Assembly: GCA_036365515.1 (NCBI GenBank)
Contig: CM070873.1
Location: 214,691,376 to 214,755,375, forward strand
Direction of reading: 5' to 3'
DNA length: 64,000 nucleotides
Source: Torymus aiolomorphi
Taxonomy: Eukaryota > Arthropoda > Insecta > Hymenoptera > Torymidae
The translations under genes and the position numbers were made by a program. Positions 38,223 to 50,740 of the stretch are shown piece after piece; positions within the stretch are counted from its first letter, which is position 1, and each line of letters opens with the position of its first letter. The notes under the pieces were generated by a model that was not told the origin of the DNA, searched no databases, and saw only the letters and a program-made list of their open reading frames with translations.

Positions 38223-39830
38223 AAAAAATCATCTTTAAATAATAAATAATACCTTGATCCTTTCATTGACTTGTCTCTAATAGGTCCACATACGTCTGCA
38301 TGTATACCCTCTCATATTCTCTCATTCTTCCTGGAATTTGAAGGAAAAAGCATTCTGTGACTTTGGCCAATAGCACATGGCTCGCAGAAAGACTCAGATT
38401 CATTTTTCACTTATATATCATTCAATGCTAATATTTTCGTGACTCTTATAGATTTTAATGAGCTATTCTTTTGTGCCATTGATCATTTTAATGAGCTATT
38501 CTTTTGTGCCATTGAGCTGTTGCTATATTAGTTTGACTTTGACGGCTAGATTCTAGAGTGATTACTCTGAATTCCATTTCCCACGGCGTATCCTTACGTT
38601 GACCTATAGAAGTGACTTCATCGCCTTTAAAAAACTTACATTTTTTTTGTCAGGCCATTCGTGTAGATTTTTGTCGAGTGCTATACTTTTGGAGAACAGG
38701 TTATAGTTTAATTCATGTACAAATAAAACATTTAACAAATGGTTACTTTTCCAGATATTACCAGTGAATGTTTGAATATTAATATCTTCTCTTCCGATAT
38801 TTGCCGTCTCTAACCCTGACCCAAACAGTTTCACTTAAAGGAGAATAATTAACATACCATTTTTTAATATGTCATGTGCTCGGAGGCTCCTGAATCCATG
38901 TACCAACTCTCGACGGATGGACCACTCAGCTGCATTGAAACGAGAGTTTGACACATTAGACCTTCTCCAATAGTTTTTGTTGTAGTCAGGTGCAGGTACC
39001 TTGCTACGACACTCCTCGCCCAATGCCCTCGCTTGCTACATTTATTTCAGCGTACAGGTCTTCTAGGATGTCTGTATAGATTATCATGTTTACCTTTCTT
39101 CTTGTTGAAGTTGGAACTAGAAGCCAGTGCTTTTTTATCGTCTTCAAATCTACCTATGTGCCTCATCTTCAACAGAAAGTCTTGCAATCAAATTTTCTTT
39201 TGTGCGTTCAGTCTTGGCAGCCGACTCTCATGCACTGACAAAATAATCATAACTAGCCGGCAGTATTAGCAAAATTTTTGTTATTAACATTTCATCTGTT
39301 ATAGTCTCACCACTGGATTTCAGTTTATGCGATTAATCTTCTATGTTAGTCACATGTGTAGACATATCATCAGCCTCGTCCTTGACCATGGTAAACCATT
39401 TTCTTTGCAAGACATGAATTGATGCTTTAGATTTCTTCTCATATATATTGGTTAAATGCTCAGCAATAGTGGTGGCTATTATCCCTTGGGCCTTTGTGTC
39501 TAACTTATTCCAACGAGCTACACTTTTTTTTCATATTCTGCAACTTGATTGTCATTTGCTCCGGTTGCTAATTGTCCAGGCAATGTTTCTGTACCTTCAG
39601 CGACGTACCACGCATCATTGGATTTGAGAATAATTGTGATTTGGAATTCCCACAAATCCCAATTCTCATTTCCTTTTAACTTGTTTATTGCACTGATCTC
39701 TTTATCGATATCTATTGTGTTCTTGGCGTACTTTCACGTATTTGCACGAGGGCCGGATAAGCTAATTTGCACTAACAGCAACGGATTCACGTTCAGCCTT
39801 TTTTTGGAAAAATATCCATCAACACAAGAT
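38223..39830 (-). pseudogene. Copia gag, protease and integrase N-part
   Basis: Minus strand, downstream of the primer-binding site. Gag residues KLKGNENWDLWEFQITIIL and DAWYVAEGTE (copia-type UBN2 gag), a degraded zinc knuckle KCSKRGHWARS (about 39050-39000), the protease active-site context WYMDSGASEHMT (about 38917-38870), then the GAG-pre-integrase/integrase start with CEPCAIGQSHRMLF and HADVCGPIRDKSMKGSR, which carries the first catalytic Asp. Multiple frameshifts and stops. The order and spacing match copia polyproteins. Confidence 0.82.
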
Positions 39831-39831
39831 A

Positions 39832-39845
39832 CTGGGCCCATAACC
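39832..39845 (-). other. Copia primer-binding site, half tRNA-iMet type
   Basis: The plus strand reads CTGGGCCCATAACC, the anticodon-arm sequence of insect initiator tRNA-Met. The minus-strand GGTTATGGGCCCAG directly follows the 5' LTR. Copia elements are known to prime from this internal half-tRNA. Confidence 0.85.
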
Positions 39846-40100
39846 TGTTAAATATGGAGTACTGTATAAATAAATTGACAATGAGGACTTACAAATTAAG
39901 AGATCATTTATTTGATAACAGCAAAAAAGTTTTTACATCATGCCTAAAGCTAACTAAGAGACAGTGTGTATGTATTTGTGAGTACATGAAGCTAGGCCTT
40001 CAGCGATCAATGCTACCAATTATCTAATATAATATTAGGTTAACTACAACTAATAGACAACATCATTTAGTGCAATATTCATAAACTACTAATATGAACA
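39846..40100 (-). repeat. Copia 5' LTR
   Basis: 255 bp, TG...CA on the plus strand, similar to the LTR at 24010-24298. ATTAC follows at 40101-40105. Confidence 0.85.
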
Positions 40101-40239
40101 ATTACAGTATATATTTATGAATTTAAGGGGCAAATTATTTCAAATATTATAAAGAATTTTCAGATGTCATTACGAAATAGTGTATTAATTTAGTTCGGAA
40201 AAGAGCTCAATAAATTTAGTATTTATTCTCGGAGCTATA

Positions 40240-40618
40240 GTGGAAGAATCCTCTCTTAAAAAAGTGATGGATGAAATCTGTCATCACAATAAGACTGTTT
40301 TGATTGGTTGTTGTTGACTCATTTGATTGGTCTATAAAGAATAGGCGCCAAAATATAATGTGTTTGAATTTTAAGATTAAACTCTTGAGTTGGAGTATTA
40401 AAAAATGGAATAATTAATGGAATATCCGTCCGTAACAATAGTATAAGAAAAATTTCATTATTTTATTTATCAAAATTACGTTCTTATTGTATAATTTAAA
40501 CTGATTAAAACAAATTTTTAAATTGAAATTAACTAACATGATCATGTTCATAACTCAAAAAAAAAAGAAAAAAATAACAATAATAGTAATACGCGCGAAG
40601 CGCGTTGAATGTAGCTAG
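40240..40618 (+). mobile_element. Non-autonomous Helitron-like fragment 1
   Basis: Ends with hairpin CGCGCGAAGCGCG (40591-40603), a 10-nt spacer and CTAG then T (40614-40618). Shares TTTGATTGGTCTATAAAGAA and AATAGGCGC with the copy ending at 58225. The 5' TC end is unclear. Confidence 0.6.
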
Positions 40619-40953
40619 TCGTAACAAAACATCCAATCGATCGTAATTTTCCCCTGGCAGTGGTCAGAGCTAAAATAAAAATGTCGCCATTTTAGCGAGC
40701 TAGACAAGAAAAAAACGAGAGGGTGGGGGAATCGCGGCAGCATCGCGAAAACTCGAAAAATCTCTTTATACCGATATTGGAAAATAACGCGAGCTTTTTT
40801 CCACTCTTTCTCTCTTCGCTCTCTCACGTGCTCACCCAAGTAATATCCTCGCGTTTGGCATTGCTAGCGCGTCCGAGGCAAGTTCCAATTTCCTCGGTAT
40901 TAAACAATTAAATTACAATCGGTTTAGAGAGACGCGAGCGCGCGACGCATTCG

Positions 40954-40955
<2 letters not shown>

Positions 40956-41044
<89 letters not shown>

Positions 41045-41094
41045 TCTCCCCCTCCCTCCCTCCCTCTCCCTCTCTCTCTATCTCTCTCTCTCAC
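40956..41094. repeat. Imperfect (CT)n tract
   Basis: About 139 bp of CT with CCT and TTT interruptions. Confidence 0.95.
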
Positions 41095-41900
41095 TCAGTC
41101 CCTCTCGCTTCCACTCGTCGCGTGGAAAGTGAAAAAATAGAGGGTGGTTGCACGAAAAAAGCGCGTACAACGCGCGACAGACGAGAGGACGGGACGACGG
41201 GCGCGCGACGTCGACGTTTTCTATTGGAAAATCCGAGGAGCCGAAGGAGTGAACGTGACCGTTTTGAGCGACGGCGATTACAAGTGTTTTCGGCTTACAG
41301 ATTTCAACGCCCGACAGTTTATTCGAATGACTTCGTCGCGTGAATTGGATTTACGACTGCCCTCGACTGCGCTGCTTTCGCCGCTACTGCTGCTGTTAGG
41401 CAAAGCCGCGTTAATGGCAAATCAATTCCAGATCTCCCGATTGCTTTTAAAGAAACGATTTCGCTCCTTTCGCGCTGCATGCTATCCCATGATTAAAGCG
41501 ATATATTTACGCGCTTCATAAATAATTCGCTCTTTTTTTCCTCAAAATGACATTTACACCAAATAATCACGACAAATATTCACTATTCACAATATTTACA
41601 AGAATTTCTAGATGAAAATGTTATGAGATTAAATGATAAAAAACCAATTCTGAAAGTAATTGGTGATAGTTTGAGTTTAAGGCTCAAAATTAGGATTATA
41701 CATAGCGTAATTGTTTTTCGTCCATGTGTAATAACCACTTTCGATTTCATTTCTTTCACCCAGCACGGAATCAAAATAAAATTTCAAATTAACTTAAACT
41801 TTTATAACACAGGCGCACACACGTTTTAGGAGGAAAAAAAAGATTAGAGAAAAAAGAGTAGCGATAACTTTACACGCAGAGAGTTTGAAAAAAAAACCAA

Positions 41901-41906
41901 GAGAGA

Positions 41907-41961
<55 letters not shown>
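41901..41961. repeat. (GA)n tract
   Basis: About 61 bp of GA with one GG interruption. Confidence 0.95.
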
Positions 41962-41963
<2 letters not shown>

Positions 41964-43497
41964 TGAGAGAGAGGAGAGATAAAATGAACACGCGAGGGAC
42001 ACCTTCGGCAAGTGGAGAGGATCGCAAACTTTGGTAATTTCACGAGTCGGAGGGTAGGCAGGAGAGGGTAGGGAGGAGGAAGGGGCACGGGCAGATGGGC
42101 TTTTGGAGGTGGCTTAATTTTTGCCGTAACACGTCTGTCGGCAGCCGAGCGGCTGCGCGCACGCGCGCTTGCCAGTAAAGCGAGATACGGCACGGATTTT
42201 TCTCGTTGCTGATTTTAATAACAGATTGCCACTGCGCGAGGGCACGCGCGGCCGCGCGAGCGCGCACGGGCTCACGGGGAAAGGACCGAGCGAGAAAGAG
42301 GGAGACTTACGTAGCATAGCTATAGGCATGCCAGCCTGAGTCACTGCTTATACGTGACCCTGGGAGTCCTGGCACCGCCTACCTCCTAGCCCCTCCTGCG
42401 CTCGGATCCTGAGATCTTCTCTGTGCCGTGCTACTTGCCCCTCGCTTCCCTTGCCGGCAGGAAATAAATTAAAAGGATCTCTTATTGCAGCCTAAGACGA
42501 GGAATAGATGAAGATGGAAACTGGCCCATCTTTTTTCCCTCTTCATATTGTACTTTTTCTTACTTCCTCTCTCCTCTTCATATTTACACTTTTCTATAGT
42601 TTTCTCATTCTTTCATATTCTTCAATTTATCACAAATTCTTGACGTATGCAATACGCCAGGCAGTGCTGGAGTAAATCCAAAACATATATTATTTAGAAG
42701 AAGGTATGCTCATTTTTTTCTTCCGTAGGTATCAAGCTTCAAAATATTTCATAAAAATCAAAAAAATTCATTATTACAAAGAGAATTTTTACGCAAGGAA
42801 TAATATTGGAAATTAAAAATAAATATTTATAGTCAATTTCATCAACGGAAGTGCACATATGGGCTAAACCGAATGCATCAAATTCACATATTTTCATGGA
42901 TTTTCTGTCCAGCATGTTGTTATCTTTGGAATATGCGGCTTGGGTAAATACACATTCTAAATATCTTCACTACGATTTTTCGCTGTATCGTTGTGAAACG
43001 TAATTTTCAACGTGAATTTCATAGAAAAAGCGGTTTGATTCATGCCGCTCGAAACATGGCAGGTCTACGTAAAATACAGTTATTTACATGAAACTTCGAT
43101 CAAGCAAATCACATATTACTATATTTAGAAAAAAAAAATATTTTTTTTCCGAAACAGCATATACAGTTAAAAACCACTGCCAATCTATTAATACTATATA
43201 TTCCACGAAGAAAATTAATTATTTTATTGATTAAATATAATAAAAGTATAATGAATTGAATATTGCTTTTTATTTGAAACTAGTAATAACAGTGAACAAA
43301 ATGAACTGTGGCTCATTAAAGTCAGCCTTTAACTGCAATAACATGTATTTCTTCTAATTCAAGCATAGTTTTACAGATTCAAACTCTTGAAAGGTTTAAT
43401 AATTACACGCAGAAAAATAATTCGTCCATGCTAAAATAATGTTCCTTCTCGAAAAAAGAATGCTGCAATTAAAAAAAAATTTCCGTTAAATGCTAGA

Positions 43498-43570
43498 ATA
43501 GTACATTACGACCCAAACGCGCGAAGTAGATGATTCACGCACGAGTGCATGAATCGCCTACGCGTATGCT
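43498..43570. repeat. Hairpin after an ATAGTACATTACGA word
   Basis: ATAGTACATTACGA is followed by a GC-richer hairpin (GCGAAGTAGATGATTCACGC pairing with GCATGAATCGCCTACGCG). The same lead word starts the repeats at 3984 and stands at 30564. Confidence 0.5.
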
Positions 43571-43899
43571 ATACAATTTTTGTTTAACTCAGTGCTTGGA
43601 TAATTCTACTTTTATGCCTGTTCATAGAGTGCGTAGTGCCCAATTCGTGCGTTTTGGCGTTCAGTGTGCGAAGTAACCACTTGTGCCAAGTGTCTTGTTA
43701 AATTTTTTAAACGTTCCGAAACCTCCACTTTAGCTATTAGTAAGAAAATATTTGGTTCGTTGTATCTTTATGTTTATCATCCAGCGTTAGTCACAGAAAT
43801 TTGTAATTTTCGAGAAAAATTCAGCACTATTGGAAGAATTAATAAATGTTCACTCTCATTGATCGTAAATATCTTGCTGACAGTCGAGCGAGATATCAT

Positions 43900-44590
<691 letters not shown>

Positions 44591-44615
44591 GTTAAATATT
44601 TTTATGTGACTATTT

Positions 44616-45156
44616 TTTTTTTTTATTTATATCAACTTTCCTACCCGTATACCACTTTGCAGGGTTTCTACGGGACGCCCCCACCGCCTTGGCGTGGGTG
44701 CGTTTGGACCTAACACCCTTCCCTAAATCCCGCACTATTCCTGCATTTGCTCAGGGTTCGTGCTTGCACACGTCTCCTGTGGTGTGGGAAAAGCTCTATG
44801 CCACGAGGGAAAATCCACACCAGGAACAGCGGGGAGTGGAGTCAAACTTGAGTATGTTAGAGAAAACAAGCTCAGGTTATCCTCCTCTGCCTGCCGGCTT
44901 GAACACCATTAATGTTCTCTGTCGGTACGGCAGAGCGGTTGCCATCCAAGTTGTAAAAACTGCCTATTTGTTACTTGGATGTTCACTGTGCCATGCGACC
45001 AGAAAGTGCATTAATAGGCCGGCTGCAAGCCGCGGTCTTACCGAGGCACATGATCAATTTTTTCATCCGAAAAAAAGTCAGAGGTGCCCGGCCGGGAATC
45101 GAACCCGAGTCTTCCGGACGGGAGGCCGGGCTCTTACCCATGAGCCACCGCGGCTC
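44616..45156 (-). mobile_element. tRNA-derived SINE-like insertion, 17-bp TSD
   Basis: Flanked by a perfect 17-bp duplication TTTTTATGTGACTATTT (44599-44615 and 45157-45173). On the minus strand the head is tRNA-Gly-like: A box TGGCTCATGGGTAA (45147-45134) and B box GGTTCGATTCC (45105-45095) with a CTCCCGT anticodon-loop-like segment. The tail is A-rich (T run on the plus strand at 44616-44628). The body of about 440 bp between head and tail is unknown. The frames 44689-45258 and 44975-45175 run through it and are not genes. Confidence 0.82.
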
Positions 45157-45499
45157 TTTTTATGTGACTATTTAAAATTTTATTTAGGAAATTTTGAAAT
45201 ACATGTTTTCAATTTTTTCTTTCATCTGTTAAAGCTTCGAATGCTTGAAATCATATAAATAGAAATTTTATTATTTAATTAGCACTTTACATTCAACGAA
45301 TTTATGATGAAAAAGAATTTTTTAGTTTATTAAGAAATTTATTCATTAAAATTCTAATCATAGAAATTTTAAGAAAAGAGTTTTTCAATTTCAAATAATA
45401 TACGCCACAGGTCATTGTGTTGTCCTGTTGTTTCTCATAGTGCAGTTCTCATTTTCTAAAGTGCATATTGAAATAGGAGTATAAATACCAATAAATAAA

Positions 45500-45982
45500 T
45501 AGCGTCGATTAGGATCTGAATTGTGAGTAATCACCGCGAAGAAATAAATGCAAATAAAACATACGAACGCAAAAAATTAATTTATCGTTTGGAAGTGGCG
45601 CGGAAAATAAGCGCGATGTTGAAAACAAAAATCAAAGGGGGTGTGGAAGGAAACGAAACAATTAAAGAAGTAATCTGGTTGCAGCGAGCGAAACGATCGG
45701 CGTATATAGAGGGGTGAGAAGGAGAGGAGGAAAAAACGGAAGGCCGTGCGCGCGCAGCATTCGGCTTTGATCTCGAGATACTGCAAAACAGTGGCGCACA
45801 CGCGCTCGCGAGCCAATTGAAAAAGGTAGAGCGCGTGCGTGTATAGTGTCGGTGCGGAGCGAGGATATAGGCAAGAGGGTGAGAGAGCACACGTCGCGGC
45901 GACGACGGCAGTGAAAACGGTAATGGCGTGTTACAGTTGGCTCTGGCTTACTTTTATGTCCCTGTGGCTTTTCCACTCCCTT

Positions 45983-46028
<46 letters not shown>

Positions 46029-47170
46029 CGCTTCTCTTCACATCAGCTATCTATCTCGTCTTGGCTTGGCGCGCGTTCGCCCCTATAAAAGTCTTGAAAG
46101 GAGTGAACGCGCGCCGGCGAGGGAGAACAAACAGAAGTGAGACACTAACAACACTCGGCGCACCGGCGCGGCCTGCCGAGAAAAAAGCCAGGGGGGGGGG
46201 GGGAGTGCGGTAAAATAGACAATGAGCCAAAACACCGCGAGCGCTTTGTCGCGCACGGGCCCGTGTGCACAGCACGGCTCGAGGCCTCGCCTTTTTGTGG
46301 CCCATTAAACTACCTCAACGTGCGAACGCGTACATGTCATGTGCTTTTATAACTCACGCTATCCCTTTGACCCTTCTCTCATTTCTTCAACTTTGCGCAT
46401 TTTATGTTTCAATTATTTCTGCGTGGCCTTTTTATTTATTGTAATTTTCTTTTCTTATTTCTCTCCCCAAATACATTATCATTATTGTTAGCGTCGGCCA
46501 GCAATAAAATATATATCTCGAGGCGGCTTTTACGAGTTTAAACACAGCGAAGGTTTTTTTTTTCATTTTAAGATAGAAGGAAAAAAATAATTGATCACGG
46601 TGACCAACTACATGATTAAAAATGTCCTAATCAACATCGCACAGTTGCGATAACCAATTAAATAGTTGTGACAACCAACAAAATAGTTGTAACCAAGTAG
46701 TTGGTTTATACTGTAACTAATTTTTTTTTCGTGTAATTAACTAATAATGGCTCTTATCTAGAAAAACGCGTTACACGTGACCAGTCAGTTATTAAAAAAA
46801 ACGTAAAATTTATGGAAATGAAAAAAAGACGGCAACACCAGTGAGGCAGAAAAAAGCTACGACGCTGGAGGAAAGCTCGGCACGCCGTCGAGCGTTTAAC
46901 CCTTTTGCGGAGAGCGGAGAAAGTCTCTCGTGAAGAGCGTCAAGAAGGCGCGAGTGGCTCGAGAGCAGCGCGAGAGTAAGTATTTACCGAGAAAGCCAGA
47001 GGCTCTCCGCGAGCGTCAAAGCCGCGCGTCGGTTTATTCTGCGGGGAGGAACGGACCGGGTTCATTCACGCGGTCTAGAGGATCAGTGAGAGTGGAAGCG
47101 CGACCGCGCGCTGCCTGGCTGTATGTCTATGTATGCGTATATATATATGTATATATGTATATATATACTC
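45500..47170. other. GC-rich island downstream of the Ig exons
   Basis: CpG-rich single-copy DNA with a (CT)n tract (45988-46024), a run of ten G (about 46191-46200) and a TA-rich stretch (47138-47168). It lies in the intron following the 47173-47301 exon if the gene continues leftward. A third Ig-domain exon was searched for by eye and not found. Confidence 0.4.
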
Positions 47171-47172
47171 AC

Positions 47173-47301
47173 AGTCGACGGACACCTTGATCTGCTTGCT
47201 GACCGAGGGTGGCACGCTGTTGCTCGCGATGCAGAGGTAGTTGCCCATGTCGAGCCTCGAGATCCGCGTCAGCTCTAGCGAGCTGCCGGCCCACTCCATC
47301 A
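47173..47301 (-). CDS. DIP/lachesin-like Ig-superfamily exon (end of Ig2)
   Basis: A 129-nt exon on the minus strand. Acceptor TCGATTTCAG|TG and donor ACT|GTGAGT are both strong. It encodes the second half of an I-set Ig domain: MEWAGSSLELTRISRLDMG, then NYLCIASNSVPPSVSK and QIKVSVD. The Y-L-C carries the second disulphide Cys, and 'CIASN.VPPSVSK.I' is the hallmark of Drosophila DIP (Dpr-interacting) and lachesin-like proteins, which sit on neuronal surfaces and bind partner Ig proteins in synaptic matching. Both ends are in phase 1, and it joins the 48765-48923 exon without a break. Which DIP paralogue is uncertain; DIP-eta/theta-like is my guess. The third Ig domain should follow at lower coordinates but was not seen. 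Confidence 0.9.
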
Positions 47302-48764
47302 CTGAAATCGACATGTAACATACCTTCTGCATTGTCTCCTTTAACATCGAAATTCATCATTCACCCGACCATTGCCCTCCATTTAGCCACGCTAATTATT
47401 TCGAACACAATATTGCTATATTTTATGATTATTAAGGATTTTTTTTTCAAGTTTAATATACAATTAAGTAGGTAAATTTCTTTGGCGATCATTTAAAAGT
47501 AAATACAGTTTTTCTTTCCATACTTCAAAAATCGCTACCAATACATTAGCACTGGGCTTCTTCAAACTTAATTGATAGTTATATTAATTTTATAGAAAGG
47601 AAAAATTAACATCGCAACTTTGAAGTTTGGAAAGAAATATTCTTTATAAACCTAACGTAGAGATTAACAAATCATTGACAAACTGTATTTTTACATAACT
47701 TGATACTTCTTTAACAATTATTTGCGAAGTATAGCAATACGTATTGTGAAGTATTATCATTGAATTATTAATATTTTAACCCCGATAGAAAAACGAACAT
47801 CTAACACCGGTAATTGAAAAATTATAATTATTTGTTAGCTAGAATTTTTCTCTGGCAAATAACTCGTTTTGATTGTAAAAGCTTATATCTCGCTGGCAAA
47901 GATCTGGTAGATAAAATTACAGATAGTGAATTTGATTTTTAAGTATGCCAAAAAACAATTCTCAAAATCTTATCGAAATCAGTTTCCCGGAGTCACTTAT
48001 TGTTAATTTCTTCAAACGTCATTGTGTTGCGATCAAATAACCCATCGACTTGAGTATTATCTTATTCCATTTGTCATGACAATTTCTTGACGCAATCGTT
48101 TATAATATATAATATGATCTACCAGAATATAATATACAATCATTTGAATTTAAATTGGTTTTACTACGAATTTTTTTCTCGAACTAATTGGTCGAATATA
48201 TTTAAATTATTATAATATTATTTATTCATTCATGTTAGCATAATAAATTAAAACATCCATTTCCCTTTTTTGAAAATCAAATAAATTATTTGCATACATA
48301 CAGTAATTTTAATTTACCTAGATCTAAAAAAAGTAAAATAAATAAATTTTGTAATTTTAATTAATTTAAATTTATAAAATAATTTATTTAATTAATTTTA
48401 ATTTTCCATAAATTTTGTAACATCTCGTTTTTCATCATCTTTCTAATACAATATATATGAAAACTATAGATATAAACAGAAACTGAGCTATACTTTCAGA
48501 AAATACGTCTTTTATATAAATAACCTATTATCTCAAAAAACTCGAAACCTAATTATTATATTTTAATCGAATTTTGTTTATGTATTATCTGTATTATATA
48601 CTAGCTTCGATATAAGTTGCAATTTACAAGTAAATATGACCAAATGCTCTGCTGGAGAAAGTAAAATGAATAATGAAATGATCTTTCTTTTAAAATATTT
48701 GTTGCTGCATCAAGAGGACAGTTTACGTTTGTCAAAAATTATAAAAATGTAATCTATTATTCAC
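47302..48764 (-). other. Intron between the two Ig exons
   Basis: 1463 bp, GT...AG on the minus strand. AT-rich. Holds a degraded G-family terminus near 47530-47572 (GCTACCAATACATTAGCACT). No other feature seen. Confidence 0.8.
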
Positions 48765-48923
48765 CAGAATACGTTTTGTTGATACTAATTTTATTGTTAT
48801 CGTCTCTCTTCCAGCGTATAGTAGGCTGCGGACTGCCGGTCGCTTTACACGTTAGCGTGACATTGGCACCTTCCCGGACGATGGCATCCGATGAACTCTG
48901 CGAGTCATCGATGTTTGGTGGCA
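48765..48923 (-). CDS. DIP/lachesin-like Ig-superfamily exon (start of Ig2)
   Basis: A 159-nt minus-strand exon. The acceptor GTTACAG|TG leaves two bases of a Val codon; the donor TCTG|GTGAAT leaves one, which matches the next exon exactly. It encodes PPNIDDSQSSSDAIVREGAN, then VTLTCKATGSPQPTIRWKRD with the first disulphide Cys and the core Trp, then DNNKISINKTYS. 'PPNI.D..SSD..VREG.NVTL.CKA.G.P.P...W.R' is highly characteristic of insect DIP proteins. Joined across the intron the sequence reads INKTYSVMEWAGSSLELTRI. Upstream exons (signal peptide, Ig1) were looked for to the right and not found, so they may lie beyond the window or be separated by large introns. Confidence 0.9.
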
Positions 48924-50267
48924 CTGTAACATCACAGAGATCAAAATTTTGAGTAATATTTGAAACATGATTTAAAAACTATTTTTAATTCCTCAACTAT
49001 TATTTTATAACGTTTTTAACTGTTATGTATGCTTTTTACGAAAACAAAAATGATAATAACTTGGAATCGTATTTTGGTATTTTGTTAAGGTTCACTGATC
49101 TCTTTCAATATTTCAAGAGAAGGGCTTTGAGCTACGACGAAAGGAAATAATAATTCGTGGAATAAAGTATTCGAGGGAATGTAAAAACCAAAGAGTCAGG
49201 AAAGGCGCTGCGTGTCGAGAAACAGAGAGCCTGGCGGCAAAGCCGTACTCGCATAGGGTAGAGATACAAAGAAGGAGAGTAGCGAAAGCATGCGCGTGAA
49301 AGACGTGCACATGTCATTACCAAGCTCGCTCCCCCCTAGAGGAAGACTATGATGGAATTTGCATCTGAAAGCGCAGAGCGCGAGAGTCGAAAGGGTGCGA
49401 AGAGAGAAAGAAAATAAGAGAAAGACATAGAGACTCGTGAAACATCTCAGTCCTTCTTCTTCGCGGCGAATGCATGCCGGCAATGGTGTTACTGATAAGA
49501 ATAGTAAAAGTGAATAGATTCGCATTGCGTTTTAGATGCGTGGTGATATAAAATGAGTTTTTCTATTTCTTCCTACCTGCCTGAATATTAAATCAATAGG
49601 TTTTAAATCATGGAGTGGTCACGATTGTGATTAATATCATAGGGTCCGCTTGATTGTATTCATAGCTTAGCTATGGTAGTGATGCTTGTATTGTTAAGAT
49701 GCGATTTGATAAATTACTGAGACATAAAACATTTTTAAAAATAGATGAAATGCACGTGTAATGTCGGCGCAAAAGTAGCAAGATTCACGAGTTTGCAATG
49801 AAAAATAACCCGATCCACAAACTTGCGGCGAATACTAACATTTCACCTGTGACCGCGCTAATTTTCTAATGTGAGTCAATAATTATTTGTTTCTTGTCCA
49901 AGTCAAAGCTTGTATTTTTTCTTCTTACCTTTATCTTGGAAAAGTTCAGAATGAGTATAAAGAAAACTATTTTCTACATTATACCAACGCAGTCTTCACA
50001 ATAAATTCTTTTGATAAAACTAAAAAACCATATCGGTAGCAAAGATGTCTTTTTAACTGTTCTACTCTTAACCGTTGTAAAACTTTCGAACTATTCAGGT
50101 TTGCGGAGTCTCGACGGTACTGTCAACTAATATGAATCCATGGATCAAAATTATTTCAGCTTGACCACACTAGATAGTGGGCCAAGGATGGATGCTTGGC
50201 TTGCAAGACTGATGTTTTAATTTTGGATGGCCCTTTAGTTATATTGCCATAGATACTGTAGATATGT
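48924..50267. other. Probable intron of the Ig gene, no other gene
   Basis: AT-rich except for a GC-rich patch at 49110-49480 whose frames on the minus strand overlap each other and show no domain. Nothing else is seen. Confidence 0.45.
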
Positions 50268-50406
50268 TAGCAGGGTGTAGAATACCGATCTCTATTATGC
50301 GACCTACCATACTTAATCGTAGTAACAATCGAATTATAACGAATTATTGCTGTCCGGCCGGTACGGTAGGACGCATAATAGAGGTCGGTATTCCACACTC
50401 CCTTAA
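50268..50406. mobile_element. Hairpin MITE
   Basis: Arms GGGTGTAGAATACCGATCTC and the complement of GAGGTCGGTATTCCACACTC (each extends to TATTATGCG) around a loop of about 60 bp. TTA/TAA-like flanks hint at a 3-bp site, unproven. The plus frame 50264-50533 crosses it and is an artefact. Confidence 0.65.
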
Positions 50407-50499
50407 GTTATATTATCGTAGATTCTTTACCCGACAACGCACCCATACAGGTAGAGAGCGGGTCATCCGTAATTCAGACTCGTCTCACATTCTTAATCT

Positions 50500-50740
50500 A
50501 GAAAAACACAGGTGTTCTTCCATATCGTGGTAGTTTTCGTAGGGAACCTCGGCAAACGTGCTAGTTTTCGTTACAAACACTGGTAAGTGCTAGTCTTCGC
50601 TGCAATCCAGCGGATCGAACTAGTCTTCGACGCAAATCAATAGTACGTGCTAGTCTTCATTATAAACAACGCTGAAATGGACTAGTATTCGTCGAAACCT
50701 AAATCGTGCTAGTTTTCGTAGGGGGCGTCAATACGATTTA
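50500..50740 (+). repeat. GTGCTAGTCTTCG tandem array
   Basis: Degenerate units of about 35-40 bp built on GTGCTAGT(C/T)TTCGT plus a CAAxxCA segment, seven or so copies, ending GGGGGCGTCAATACGATTTA. A related array stands at 52960-53215 and ends GGGCGTCGATATGCGCAAAT. Confidence 0.6.

Larger units (their letters stand above)
40650..42500. other. GC-rich single-copy island with CT/GA tracts
   Basis: CpG-rich, with a long imperfect (CT)n tract (40956-41094) and a (GA)n tract (41901-41961). Frames at 41122-41521 and 41870-42344 lack any recognisable domain and overlap on both strands. The composition is compatible with a promoter/5' UTR or regulatory island, but I see no decisive signal. 42500-43497 is AT-rich with a G-end remnant near 43166-43195 and nothing else. 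Confidence 0.4.

Noticed and set aside
41122..41521. Overlapping frames of 73 and 125 codons
   Set aside because: Two frames open at once in GC-rich DNA and no recognisable protein family.
44689..45258. 189-codon plus-strand frame
   Set aside because: Runs through the SINE-like insertion, antisense to its tRNA head and across the 17-bp duplication.
45500..47172. Ig3 exon of the DIP-like gene
   Set aside because: Expected a PP..PHQLVGAP-type start on the minus strand; not found.
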